Below are positions 34,724 to 46,189 of a DNA stretch of 64,000 nt, in pieces. The position numbers and the translations under genes are program-made. Position 1 is the stretch's first letter. Each line of letters begins with the position of its first letter. The notes under the pieces are model-generated. The model did no database searches. It saw only the letters and a program-made list of their open reading frames with translations, and was not told where the DNA came from. The stretch is from Pseudovirgaria hyperparasitica (lineage: Eukaryota > Ascomycota > Dothideomycetes > Acrospermales > Acrospermaceae): NCBI RefSeq assembly GCF_010093815.1, contig NW_022985551.1, positions 1,995,087 to 2,059,086 on the forward strand, given 5' to 3'.

Positions 34724-36197
34724 GCGCATTGGGCCTATCTTGGCAGTCATTAGCACTGATGACAGAACCTTGGGCCCTATTTACGCCAATGGGATTGCAT
34801 TGTCAAGCATGTGAATATACTATCGGTATAATATATGAAGTGAAGATATTCCCTAATACCACTCGAGCTGCATGCTGGAATCTTGGATGTTCTCGAATGA
34901 TCCCAACTGAGAAATCAGCCATATGTGGCTGATTCCAGGCAAACAGAAATCCTACCTAGCCCCGGTTACCGCCTTCTAGGCACGCGGCTCCGCAATTCAA
35001 GGCAACCAACAGAACCCAACTTCCGTTATTCAAGCTTTCAATTCTCTGGGCATTCCATCTCAATTGGTTGCCCCGAGGAGGAAGGGAAACGATCGCTGCC
35101 TTCCTGTTGAACTTCGTATGGGTCCCTTGGCAATTGTAGCACTTGTGAGTAGTCAACGCTTGTTTGCCGACAATCGATGCTTGACTTTTCCGCGCGCTGC
35201 AGGAGTCTATGGTTCAATCGCGCTTGAGATGAAGGTACAATCAGTTCCATTCGATGGAATGTATGTTGATACATGTAACGGCATCGTCGCTACGCACATC
35301 TAGACAAAATCAGGGCCAGATCATAGTCATAAGCGTCATTACTACCTATTCTACACTTGGTCAATTACTTCTTATTTGCTGTATTCACAAGCAGAAGGTG
35401 GTCAGGTAGAAGCATATAAATGATCATGGCCTAGCCTGGTTGCATTCATTACACAGAGTGCTTCCTCCGCTACAAGACAGGACCAGCCCAGAAATTAGCT
35501 TCCAAGTCGTTATCAGCAATATAACTACCAAGTACCTGACCCCGACAACGATTCTACATCATTTATCATTACTAAGGCTTTGCTAGTCGTCGCAATGAGC
35601 AAAGAAGATGACACTTGTACCACAATTCAAAACAACCCCATCCCCAGCTCTCGTTTCCTCCCAGCTCTCGTTTCAACTCACATCGACTGCCGTAACGTGC
35701 ATGGCAGCAGGTAGGATAGCTTTAGCTCGTCACCACTGCTTCCTTACTATCCCACTTCCAGTCATCCTCTTGGAGCTATGAGCAAACACTAGATATCTCT
35801 CGATCTTATCAGCGTCTGGGATAGTCACCATAGGCGCTGTGAGCAGAACGTCTTGTGAGCCCATACAAGACATTCAGCTTTCTCTCATTAGTACGTCTTG
35901 AGGACACAGTCACACCATACACCTCACTTCTACAGCCCCTTCATACAAAAGTGCCAAAACGCGTATTATTACCATAATCAGCAATGTCATCACAGAAGGC
36001 GGGTGGAGATCTTGGAAAAAATCTAGGCGCCTCCAGTTTTGAAAGCCCTCAGGTTTCCCTCCGTGTTTAACCATCCGAAAATATCAAGGAATCTTCTACT
36101 CTTCAAGATAGTTTTAAATTTATAGCGCAGTACGGCCATAGTTGAACGATATTCGGAGGAACGAATCTTCCGTTCAGTGCATGATGAATTATAGAGA
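34724..36197. other. Gene-poor region, 1.5 kb
   Basis: No recognisable gene. A 17-bp spaced direct repeat of CCCAGCTCTCGTTTC lies at 35643-35674. It is inside a weak 49-aa two-exon candidate starting at 35595, which I did not accept. Confidence 0.45.
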
Positions 36198-36966
36198 TCA
36201 GAGTTCCCAGAACACGACTTCTACTGCGATGATACTAAAGAAAGCTCTCCAACTTCTTGAAAATTGAGAGACTGATATCAACACCGATGCTGCACCCATC
36301 CCTGGAGAGACGTCTATCGGAGCATCGCTGCCTGTCAGCAATGCTGATATGCTTGATACCGTGGTCGACATGGCCTCCTGTTTCGGTACAGAGCTGATCT
36401 GTGGTCAGTCCACTTCTTCCCAAGGAGTTACTATATACTGACGTTCTCCAATTCGTAGGCGTAGACACTCTCCCACTCCCCAAGTTGGCTGTTGTCACTA
36501 TTGGAAGTGGCGATACTTCCGTGTTGGGACCCACAGCCAAACTAGAGACAGAGCTTGTACATACTTTCTCGGTTCCAGACATAAGACTTGTAAAGCCAGG
36601 TAGCGATGGGTTCTGGCACATCTCAACTGCTGCATGGTGTAGCTTGTCAAGATCTTCGCAGTCGCAAATGTTGAATAGCGTTCTCCGTATCTTGTCAAGA
36701 GCCGCGAAGTCGGTACACCAGCCAAAACAGCCATTCGAGGTGTCGCAGCTGGTCTCGAACAAATTTGCGACATAGTTAAACTGGGTATCATCAGGAGAAT
36801 ACCCTCTCGAACGAGATTACAAGCTTACTGAACATGGAGGCAAGTCAGCGTTGACTTCTGCATTCATACCGGCCGCATTTGTAGAAAACCTTGTGGACAG
36901 ACCAGATATCAGACATGTAAAGCTTGTGATTATGAGCAACAACTGATCAAATGGATTCGTCGCCAT
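36198..36966 (-). CDS. Candidate secreted eight-Cys protein, CFEM-like
   Basis: Three exons are inferred (36829-36966, 36439-36780, 36198-36398), giving 226 aa. Residues 5-25 are a likely signal peptide (LLLIITSFTCLISGLS). The mature part begins with DLPPC and has eight cysteines spaced 10, 5, 3, 16, 1, 13 and 15 residues apart, ending with a Cys before a Ser/Thr-rich stretch. This resembles the fungal CFEM domain in number, in the opening LPPC and in the CxC pair, but the exact order differs: the canonical PxCxxxC start is missing. Intron 1 is 48 bp; intron 2 is only 40 bp and less certain. The tail after the Thr/Ser region has a small-residue site (GMGAAS) and a moderately hydrophobic end, so GPI anchoring is possible but not convincing. 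Confidence 0.5.
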
Positions 36967-37839
36967 TGCTGGACACCACAAGATCGCCGAGATCAGTGAA
37001 TATAAAGAGCAATACACACCGAATACAGGATCAGATCAGCAGGCATATGATATATATAGAGGTACAACCTGTGAGAGAAATCCACATGGTTGTATACTGT
37101 GCGGCCGCCCTGTTGACATGCTCAAGCGGTCACATTCCTCGTTTCACATTCAGCTGGGATCGACTACCCCTTGCGTACACTATGACCAGGTTCTAACATA
37201 TTACAATGATTTGTTGCACTAAGCACGTTATACCTGATACCTGGCATACTGTAGAATTCTTCTTGTAGAAGAATGAAAGCTCACTTGGATTGTAAAAGTA
37301 ATCCACGTCACACTCTATGCAGGCCGAGTCCCATTCCTCACCTCGGCCGATTTTATCATAAGCTTTTAAGCTAAGCATTCAGAAGTACATCTATCTCGAA
37401 TACCAACAAGATATGGAGACCATTTTTGTTGGTACGGTTGTTGGCAGTCTTTCTTGTTTGAAAGCTCCCGATCCCGATGTCTATGGAACCATCCCCCCTC
37501 TCCCTACCAGTGCTATATGAAGAATCAGAGGTTTGGTCATATATCGCTCATATTACTGAAGTACTCTACTTACGAGTAGTCATGATAGGCGGTGGTGGGT
37601 TCAAAGTTAGTACTCATTGGAGATGACCGTGGAACGCAGAGATTTCCGACCGAACTTTGGCACGCGAGTGAGGCAGACTGACTCAGTGATACGCACAGGC
37701 GAACATAGAAATTTATATGGCTGTATAAGGGAATGTCATATGCACAGCGAACTGTTCAGGCAAACACAACTAGCTGCATGCCGGTTCGGGAACGACGGTC
37801 GAGGCATGGGTCCTGATTTTCGCAATAGTTGACCCTTAC
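36967..37839. other. Intergenic region
   Basis: 870 bp upstream of the CFEM-like candidate and downstream of the phosphoesterase gene. No gene seen; a TATATATA stretch lies near 37050. Confidence 0.45.
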
Positions 37840-38844
37840 TCAGATGTCGACTACGCTTACTCTACCACTCAGGGTGCCCGTACTACCCTTCACGACACCT
37901 GAGTTGACCATCTTTGTCGCCCTGCCCTCTGCTCCACCCCAAACCTGTCCCCACAGCACCGCCGTTACGCCATACGCCAATACTCTCACAACTTCAATCC
38001 ACAGCCCAAAGTCCAGAAGCCCTCTTGTCCACCCAATCTCTCTCTCCATACCCCTCTCATACGCCCTCTGAGCCTCATCCCACCAACACATCTCCATCCC
38101 CGCACCCCAGTGAACATGCCCAAACACATGCAACATCGGCCTCACGCGCGCCACCTCTCGAAGCAAATACCTACAGCCAAGGCCTTCCGGCAGCGATATG
38201 TCGCGATGATGCTGCGGTGGGGAATGCGTGACGAGGACGTCTGTATCGCTGGGTACTGTGCCGGACCATGCGTCAAGCCTAGGCTCATATTGGAAAGCGA
38301 AGCTCTCACGCGGCCCACAGGCAGGAATTTGAGGTGCGCCATATATGCGGAGAGATCTAGATAAAGATGATGCGGACTTGATTGTGATTGTCGTCGATGA
38401 GTGCTGCAGATAGCGGATGCCTTTCCAATCTAGACTTGCGCTTCGCTGTGCCGAGGACAGTGAGGGGCGGGTCCGTGGATCGAGATAGGTATCGTGATTT
38501 CCAGCAATAACGATCTTATGATGGTATGGTAGAGAGGCGATCCAGGAGATCTGAGTTTGTAGGGATTGCGTGGAGCCATCGTTTGTGAGGTCGCCGGCGT
38601 GAATGAGGATGTCACCAGCCGGGAGGTCAGTGATTTGGAGATCGTGGGTGTCGGAGATGCAGACTATACGTATAGGTTGCGTATCAGGAGAGAGCGTGGC
38701 GCGGAGAGAGTTTTGAATGTGGTAAATGGTGTAGAGAATGAGTCGAACTGGGCATGTCAAAAGGAGGTAGACAAGAGACGGACGCTCGAAAGGCAGCGGC
38801 GCTTTAAAAGAGGGATAAAGAACGATGGCTGAATGCATCTTCAA
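37840..38844 (-). CDS. Calcineurin-like metallophosphoesterase (MPPED/239FB-like)
   Basis: One exon encodes 334 aa. All five phosphoesterase blocks are present: SDTHD (64-68), HAGDLTNDG (82-90), GNHDTY (115-120), VTHSPP (205-210) with a following QHH, and FGHVHWG (241-247). The blocks provide the Asp, His and Asn ligands of a two-metal site. A hydrophobic helix near residues 23-42 (LVYLLLTCPVRLILYTIYHI) suggests membrane attachment. The MPPED1/2 group hydrolyses cyclic nucleotide or phosphodiester substrates in vitro; the fungal substrate is not known. Two ATGs two codons apart are possible starts. The C-terminal 70 residues are family-variable. Confidence 0.88.
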   Translation of the reverse strand: MKMHSAIVLYPSFKAPLPFERPSLVYLLLTCPVRLILYTIYHIQNSLRATLSPDTQPIRIVCISDTHDLQITDLPAGDILIHAGDLTNDGSTQSLQTQISWIASLPYHHKIVIAGNHDTYLDPRTRPSLSSAQRSASLDWKGIRYLQHSSTTITIKSASSLSRSLRIYGAPQIPACGPRESFAFQYEPRLDAWSGTVPSDTDVLVTHSPPQHHRDISLPEGLGCRYLLREVARVRPMLHVFGHVHWGAGMEMCWWDEAQRAYERGMEREIGWTRGLLDFGLWIEVVRVLAYGVTAVLWGQVWGGAEGRATKMVNSGVVKGSTGTLSGRVSVVDI

Positions 38845-39143
38845 CTTGCTAAGGAAGTGAAGTGCTACAGCATAGTGTTGTCTTATTTGAGATTGCTATT
38901 ACAACTGTACTTGCATGAAGTACGCATTTCGAAGCTTGAAGCCGGCCTTGGGTCGCAAGTTCTTAGCTCGCGATTGAGCCGATTACGTCATCGCGGTCAG
39001 GAAAATTTCGAATATCATTCATGAGTCTCTTACACCCACCGAGTTGGATGTAGAAGCACTGCGAATTCCCCCAGTTTTATTACATTGCAAATAAACTCCT
39101 TGCTCTGAACTGTGCATGTAATACATGTGTGTCGATATTGGTA
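38845..39143. other. Intergenic region
   Basis: 299 bp; no gene seen. Confidence 0.5.
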
Positions 39144-40300
39144 TTAACGCCTGTTTCCACCTCTTGGACCACGGCTGCGGCTTCGGCTTCGACTAGAGGT
39201 ACCGTAGCTACTATATGATGGACTTCTCCGTCGTCTTCCATTTCCTCGAGCTGGAGGTGGACTATCACGTCGTCGATAGCCTCCAGAGCCTCCTCCTCTC
39301 CTTGGCGGAGGTGATCGAGACCTTGAAGGCGATGAGTAGGACTTTGATCTGCTTCGCCGCGGTGAGCGGGAGCGTGAGTACGAGCGAGGCCTGTATCGAT
39401 AGTCACCGCCGCCATATCCACCTCGACGGGGTGGGGAGCGTCTTCCTAGTGGCGAACGGTATCGCGCACCTCTACCACCAGGCCCTGGAGGCGGCCCACG
39501 AAAGGATTCAGGAGGTCTACGTGTATCGAAGCGACCAGGAGGTGGCCTTCGAAGTGGTGGAGAGCGTGAAAACCTACGGCGAGGTAGCACTATGGAGACG
39601 TTCAATACCATCCCATCTAATTGTCCTTCATGCATATGCGCCACTGCGCTTTCGGCATCTGCAGCTGCAAAGTATGTAATATATGCAGTTCCCCGGTTGT
39701 GATTGACTAGTTGAGTTAGATGTGGCATACGTGTCATCCTTGATCACCTACAATGCTTGTTCATAGGTAGGTCAAGCTCATCAATGGCGCCGTACGCCCC
39801 GAAAATCTCTTGGAGATGATCTTCGTTTACATGTTTTGAAAGCCTTTCAACAACAATCTACACGGTGTTAGTGCCGATTACAATGTTCTTGTGGGACATG
39901 TCCTTTAGTTCAAGCATACTTTAGAGCTCCTCGGCGGAGGAGTATGGCTTGCACTGCGAGTCCGTCTTCTGGACCTGTCACCAACAGCACTCCTACTCCT
40001 GCTCCTGCTTCTACTTCTGCTTCTACTGTGCGAATAGCTCTTTGATCTACTCTGACTGCGACTTCTACTCAAGCTTCGAGTATTCCCATTGCGACGGGCA
40101 TCTCTTCCGGACCGAAGCGATCCAGATCGACTGCGACTTCGAGATTGTGTGCGTGGAACTGATCGAGGTGATCCGGATTGGCGAATTGATCGTGAAAATG
40201 ATCTTCGAGGCGAGTCTTTCAGGGCAGTTCTAGAACGTGTTCGTGATCGGCCACGAGATACGCTGCGGTCTTTGGAGCCTTCCTGCGATTGGGGTGGCAT
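39144..40300 (-). CDS. RNPS1-like SR protein (RS-RRM-RS)
   Basis: Three exons (39920-40300, 39752-39857, 39144-39706) give 349 aa. Residues 1-127 are dominated by Arg-Ser dipeptides. A single RRM follows: IVVERLSKHVNEDHLQEIFG, AYGAIDELDLPMNKHFNHNR, then GTAYITYFAAADAESAVAHM and LDGMVLNVSIVLPRR. The RNP1-like and RNP2-like strands and their order match human RNPS1, a peripheral exon-junction-complex factor that influences splicing. A Gly/Arg/Pro-rich and RS-rich tail follows to residue 349. Intron 1 has a CTAAC branch site and both junctions fall inside the RRM. The RS stretches explain several shadow ORFs on the other strand. Phosphorylation by SR kinases is expected. A further upstream coding exon cannot be excluded. 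Confidence 0.88.
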
Positions 40301-41753
40301 TGTGCTGCCGCGTTCGTGCTTTCGAGATGCTGGTCAAACTATAGCGCGGTACTCGATCAGAAGTGCAGAGAACTCAAGTGGGAAGTAATCAGTTTCGACG
40401 GCGCGCGATTGTTGCTTCTCCATGAAACACTGTAGGTTAGATGAACGCGTGGAAGCTACAGCTTCCAGCTGGTGCTAGCGTTCACTGCTGACTAAGATGC
40501 TATCTGGGCTTGACATAGGTACCCTTGGACCCTTGGACATGCAGACAAAAGCATAGATACAATACAAGCTTGGAAGCATTTAGTAATGGCAGTGCATGCT
40601 GATTCCGTCAATCTTGCTACTATATGGAACTCAAAAGCGGGTGCTTGAGATGGTCTACTGGACTTGATATTCTAGCACACAATGAACAAAGTGCACTTTC
40701 GATCGTGGAAGCATAGGCTAGTACCCTTTCGAAATAAGAGTTTTACACACACACGCGTAGTGTGGACTTATGCACTGTTGGTTGGGACCCGGGAAAGTGG
40801 AGTGGTATACAAGCATTGCTTAGGATCAGTTGGAAAGGTCCAAGTTTGCATATACATACATCTAAGTCATTGTGTCGATTTGGTGGAGCGGTCAGATTCG
40901 ATATGGGCAATGCTGCAACTGGTCATGGGACATCCATATGTTCGCTATCAGCGGTTAGTACGATCCGGTAGTGCTACTTAAGTCGATATGCCTTTTGGAG
41001 ATACGCGGACGTCGCCGTGAGCCTCCGTAGTCCGATATCTGCGAGCACCAAGACGCTTCAGTCTTCCTTAGTCTTCAGACTTCAGAAAAAATGAGACACT
41101 TTGAGTCACTCTGCCAGCATCTGATCAACAACAGACGTGCAGAGAGCACGTAAGACGATGCCAGCACTACTCGGTTGCTTGCTCATGTCTCAGGCAATGA
41201 ATGTGCGCCTCCACAGCCGCCATATCATGTCGCGGGAAAAGGCGCAACGAGCGGCTGATATCTGATGATCATGATATAGAAGTTGAATGCGGAAGTGGTT
41301 AGGTTCGGAGGAGCAGTCGGAAAGAGAGTTGATACTGATATGCGATCTCGATCACACCTCGAGCATATCATTCACATTGAACATGCATGTTTAACAGGTT
41401 GGAGATTGAGTACAAAGTGCAGAGGTTGTCCAAAGGGAAGGAGCCTTCAAAATCTGCCCCACCCAGCCCAAAGAGAACCTTGGAAGCCCTTTGTTGACAA
41501 GCCTGCACCCTGCCCCTCCATCTATCCTTCTACCCACCAACCCACCAATCCACTAACTCACCGTTCCCTGTCTGTCGCCTTCACTCTCTGGTCAACTTTG
41601 CAATCCTCGCCCACTTCTTTGGTTCTGACATTCATCTTTCTCCCACACAACACTCCAAGGCTTGTTTGATAGTTTCCTGCAACGCTTCGAGTTTCCCAGG
41701 CGCCCACAACACGAAAGTGCTCAGTTTTCCGACTCTCAAACAACCCACTCAGA
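40301..41753. other. Intergenic region with CT-rich profilin leader
   Basis: 1.45 kb between divergent RNPS1-like and profilin genes. The last 250 bp are strongly pyrimidine-rich on + (for example CCCCTCCATCTATCCTTC), a common feature of highly expressed fungal genes. No gene is seen. Confidence 0.55.
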
Positions 41754-42434
41754 ATGTCGTGGCAAGCATACGTTGATAGCAGGTATGGGTCTACTGAAGT
41801 ACAAAGAGCATTGTGATCTGACTGGTGTCTTCAGCCTTGTCGGCTCTGGAAATGTCGACAAAGCAGCAATCTTCAGCAAAGCAGGCGACAGCGTTTGGGC
41901 TGCCTCGTCTGGCTTCACAGTACGTGGAACCTCGTCGTTGCCCAAACCCTTCATCGCGATCCGTAAATAGGCATAAGAGGATTGGAGCATCGAGGAATTT
42001 GCAAAAACCTACGACTAAAACTGCTACACCACGATGAATCAGGCGCTGACACGTGGTATAGCTTAGCAAGGAGGAGATTACTAAGATTGTCGAGTCTTTT
42101 ACCGACAAAGGCGATTCTTCTGGCTTTAAACAAATCTCGGCCAATGGGTTCTACGTTGGAGGTGAAAAGTTTGTGACATTGTTGGCCGAAGGACGGAGTC
42201 TATACGGCAAAAAGGTAAGCATCTAAGGCAGTACTAGCGATTCATGCAAGGACATTGTGTGTCACACATATCAAAATGCTAACCACTTGTGTATCACAGG
42301 GTAAGGAGGGTATAGTCATCGTTCAAACCACTCAAGCGCTGCTCATTGCCCACTATCCCGAAACTGTGCAGCCTGGCGCGGCTGCCAACACCGTCGAACA
42401 GCTTGCCGACTACCTGACCGGCCTCGGGTACTAA
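41754..42434 (+). CDS. PFY1: Profilin
   Basis: Four exons (41754-41782, 41835-41919, 42062-42214, 42300-42434) give 133 aa, the usual profilin size. MSWQAYVDSSLVGSGNVDKA is the classic start, formed across intron 1. AGDSVWAASSGF, the basic-acidic region before GFYVGGEKFVTLLAEGRSLY, and GIVIVQTTQALLIAHYPETV are all present. Profilin binds G-actin and the poly-proline stretches of formins, and feeds actin to growing hyphal tips. Introns 2 and 3 are longer (142 and 85 bp) than the first (52 bp). The 3' end, TVEQLADYLTGLGY, forms the C-terminal helix and is well conserved. Confidence 0.97.
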
Positions 42435-42747
42435 GCTTCCATTCACATGTATTTTAGTTGCATATACCGATGCTGGCAGAAATGAGCAAGGTGCCGCACG
42501 GCTTTCATGATGGTAGTCATATCGCATAGACAAGAGAAAAGAAAGGAATGAGTTATGGATCACATACTATGTATGCGTGTATGGCAAGATGAAGATTATA
42601 TGAGTGAGCAAACTGAAGTTTTGGCCATTCATATTATTTCGCAATGACCTCCACATCCACACTGCTGTCCTATAAGACGAGGAACTTGGTGAAATCAGCC
42701 AATACCGACACCATGGCGGTCTCATGAAAACGTAAGTGAATTCTGAT
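42435..42747. other. Intergenic region between convergent genes
   Basis: 313 bp, AT-rich; no gene. Confidence 0.5.
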
Positions 42748-44807
42748 CTAGACCTTCATATGCTGAAGCTTCTCGACGACCATATCGAAGAATGCTCTCT
42801 GTAATCTCGCACCAACCTCCTCTTTCCTTTCGTCCTCATTTTCCATGATATTGAATGCCGTTGGACCCACGATACAAGATTTCACGACTGCCTCAACCGT
42901 GTTACCCAGATGGCTCTTCACGAACCTCAAAAAGTCCTCGGTCTCACTTAATAACCGGTTCCGCACCTTTAAGGTCGTGTTTGGCCGCGCATTTTGCACG
43001 TTCGGAATTCCTAGAATCTGATCTATTGGTTTCCAGTACGCAATCTCCAGCAGGATGATCCCTAGCGCATAAAGATCATAGCTTTTCTTGAATCCACCTG
43101 TCTGGTACGTAGGACCATTCGCTACTGGTACGGCGTCGCGATTTCCCGACCCCTGAGTTCGTGGGTGTCGGTACAAGTCATGCGCGGCATTCTCGGGCGG
43201 TTTCTCGGTCATGTCCTCGTTCGCAGCGGGTCGCGAGTAGTCGAAGCCAGACACGTACGGCTGCGCGAAATCGATACCATCTAGCACATCAGCGCCGACG
43301 GGGTGCTCACTGAAGAATAGGATGTTTGCGGAGCGCAGGCCCTTGTGTAGCCAGTTGACAGCGTGTAGGCGCTCCAAACACTCCGCAATGCGTGTCATGA
43401 GCGTGATACGATCCGTCAGGGAGGGCATGTCGGCCTGTGCGTGACGGAGCAAGTCGAGCAGTGAGGTAGGCCGTGTAGACGGGTGCACGCCATGCGGTTT
43501 CTCAAAGACGAGGCCGAAGCGGCAACTATCGTCCTCCGCGGAAGGGTCTACGTCACGGAAATAGCCCAGGCAGTGCGGTGCGCGGAATTGCTCGGTGCGA
43601 TTGTTTTCCTTGAGAAGTATGGCGAGCTGGCGGATGCGCTCTTGGACTTTCGCGTCTGGGCCACCGTTGAAGTTTTGTGGATCGTAGGTTTTCCATTCGA
43701 CCCAGACTTGCTGCTTGCCGCGGCGCGAGGAGGACGAGGTGCTGGGGAAGGTGTAGTACGCTTCGACGCGATGGGACTCCAGAGGGTCATCATTAAGCTC
43801 ATTATCGAGGATTGTGATGTCTCGACGAGGGAGCTCTACGTCTCTGATCTGGGAGGCGGTGTTTGTGAGCTGGAGATCACGAGCAAAGGAATCTGTGAGC
43901 ACGGAATCGTCCTCGATTGCGGAGTTGAGGGCTTTGATCTGTGCGAGGGCAGCTAGATTGTGCATTTTAGATTCTCTAGGGATGCGGTCTTGAGCAATAT
44001 TTGCCAGGCCCCGTGTCTGCAAGAATAGACCAAGGGGATCGAGTGGTCCCCGAACGCTAGCGCTCTGCATATGCATAGCAGATTCGAATATCTGGAGTAG
44101 ATGGTCGACTTTGCCGTTCAATTGCATAATTTGATACTCCGTCCGAACTTGCCTTGACTGCAGTAATTGGAGTTGATTGTGGTTGAGCAGCTCGCGCATG
44201 AAATCGTTAAGGGCAGTCAGCTTGATGATGAGAGTTTCCACCTTCTGTTTGTCCCAGCTCGCCCACTGAAGTCGTCTGGGATAGGTACGCGCAGATTGAG
44301 CCCAGGCCAGAGACTTCGTGAGAAGTTTTTGAGAGCGCGGAAAGCGTCCCTCGAATGTCGTATCTGCTCGCTCGAGCGACATGCGCGGCTCCTCGTCCGG
44401 ACTTGTGGGCTCAACATTGGTATCTGCAGGCATGTCTGAGACCAGTGGATGTCTCAATGCTTGATGTCGTTCATCAATTCTGCCGAAGCGATCGAGCGCT
44501 TGCTTCTGTTGGTCGAGGACGTCGATAAGCAGCCCTTTGCTATGATTACTGATGAGCAGACCCTCATCTTGCTCATCTAGATTTGCGACTTCAGCCCAGT
44601 CGAGTAGTCGATATTGCTCAGTCTTGAGCCGGACACGTAGGTACTGAAATTCTCGGGGCATCCCTTTAGCCTCCGAAAGAAGCTGATATCCTTCGGAAAG
44701 TTAGCAACGTATAAAGCACGCCGACAGGAAGACCTACCTTTGACACATCCTGAGAACAACTGGAACGTCAAAGAAACCACGCCAATCCCAACACCGACTG
44801 GATCCAT
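42748..44807 (-). CDS. HeLo-domain protein fused to a pseudokinase
   Basis: Two exons (44738-44807, 42748-44690) give 670 aa. The N-terminus MDPVGVGIGVVSLTFQLFSG begins a HeLo (HET-S/LopB-like) domain: a short hydrophobic membrane-active helix, then YQLLSEAKG and FQYLRVRLKTEQYRLLDWAE, as in fungal HET-S. A helical linker covers about 90-300. The C-terminal half is a protein-kinase-like fold. At the catalytic loop it reads LHKGLRSANILFF (about 471-483), so the HRD aspartate is Gly, and the metal site reads GFDYSR rather than DFG. The alpha-F helix SYDLYALGIILLEIAYW is intact. I infer a pseudokinase. Proteins of this build in fungi are tied to incompatibility cell death, and the plan is that of mammalian MLKL. 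Confidence 0.85.
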
Positions 44808-46189
44808 ATCGTCCTAGCTATAGTATACAATAGACTAGACTGCGAGGTCGATTGGGGTTAATTTTTTTGGCATAAGAGATTCGACAGAGATCTCCAATAT
44901 TAATATCTCGCTTCTTATGGCAAACGACCGCCAGATATGCCTACAACAGTGACGGTCGACAGCCTTCTGGATCTTCAGAGGACTGCGGCAGCCGTCAGAC
45001 TGGCTCAGCCTCACCGGTTAAGACGCCCTGCATGATCTAGATCAAGTGGCTTTCGGAGAGTCGCTATGGGAACCTCAAATGCGTGAAACCTTGCAACGAG
45101 CATGGCTACAGTAAGGCAGCTTCTGTATTGATCGCATACACCCCTACCATGGTATTAATTCCAGATATGCCTTCAAATGAGCCTTGCAAGAGAAGTAGGT
45201 TGTGCATCTTCGACGTAGGGCAGACAAAGAGGTAGGGTTCCTAGCTCCGCCTCGCACTAAGCCACAGCTGTACCGCCACGATTGTTTGAGACGATGCCGT
45301 AGATTCGTTTCGTGTGACTAGCAGACTTGTGCATATAGTAGTGGACCGTTTGGAATATATTGAATTTATTGTATTGCAGTTTATCATGAGAATCATGCCA
45401 TCAATCCCATTGTAGGTTCTGCATGTAGTTCGGATGCCCCGTCTTAGAAATTGACCTCCCGCCCAAACACCGTTCATGCGTGATAAAATCAAGGAGATGG
45501 TCTTTCTGCAAGCTCAAAAAGATGGATATCATAGCTTGAATGTCATGCAACGCCGCTGATATGCAGAGTGGACCACCGGCTGGCTCCTCGACCCTAATAA
45601 TGCCCAGAAAACCCTTACTCCGGCAATGATAGAATTATGACATGCGTTAAGATAGTAATGACAGATACAGAGAGGTTGGGATGTAAACGATGTTCCATGC
45701 TAGGTTTACATCGATGCGTTGCGGCCTGAAGACTATCGGGGCCTTTCCAACTGGGGGGAGATAGTTTGTTCGCAGAGATACCTATGCACCTCGAGATATT
45801 TGACTGTGAAAGTCAAGCTGGTTCAAGGCATCACCCATCGTAAAATAGGTAGATATGTCGCTCGTGATATTCGCAGAACTATTGTTGGCACGATGATCAC
45901 TATAGCCAGCGACAGGTAAAGGGGCATCGATATCGAAAAGGAGATAGTCGTAGACAAGGGCAAATTCTGAAAGGGGATCTGGATGGATTGCGATGTGGCT
46001 TCGTCTGAACCGAAAGTTATTATCCACATCACGACAGAGAGGCAAATAGCGAGTGATGAGCGGTAGATCCAGTGTAAGTTGTGTTGAGATGCAGCTAGAG
46101 GACTGCACAAGCACTTCCGGTTAACCTGTCAGCCAATGTCCGATATCAGCGTGTTGTGGCGAAGAGATATGAAGAGTATGACAGTGGGG
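44808..46189. other. Intergenic region
   Basis: 1.4 kb without a supportable gene. Short ORFs only, and AT-rich patches; I see no transposon remnant I can name. Confidence 0.45.

Noticed and set aside
35595-35792. Two-exon 49-aa candidate with GTAGGA donor and CCAG acceptor
   Set aside because: No homology, signal peptide or conserved motif; the frame runs through a short tandem duplication.
39080-39679. Long ORFs on the + strand and in other frames across the SR protein
   Set aside because: They are shadows of the RS-repeat coding sequence and carry no domain.
44808-46189. Possible degraded transposon in AT-rich gap
   Set aside because: I could not find terminal repeats, target duplications or any transposase or polymerase motif.
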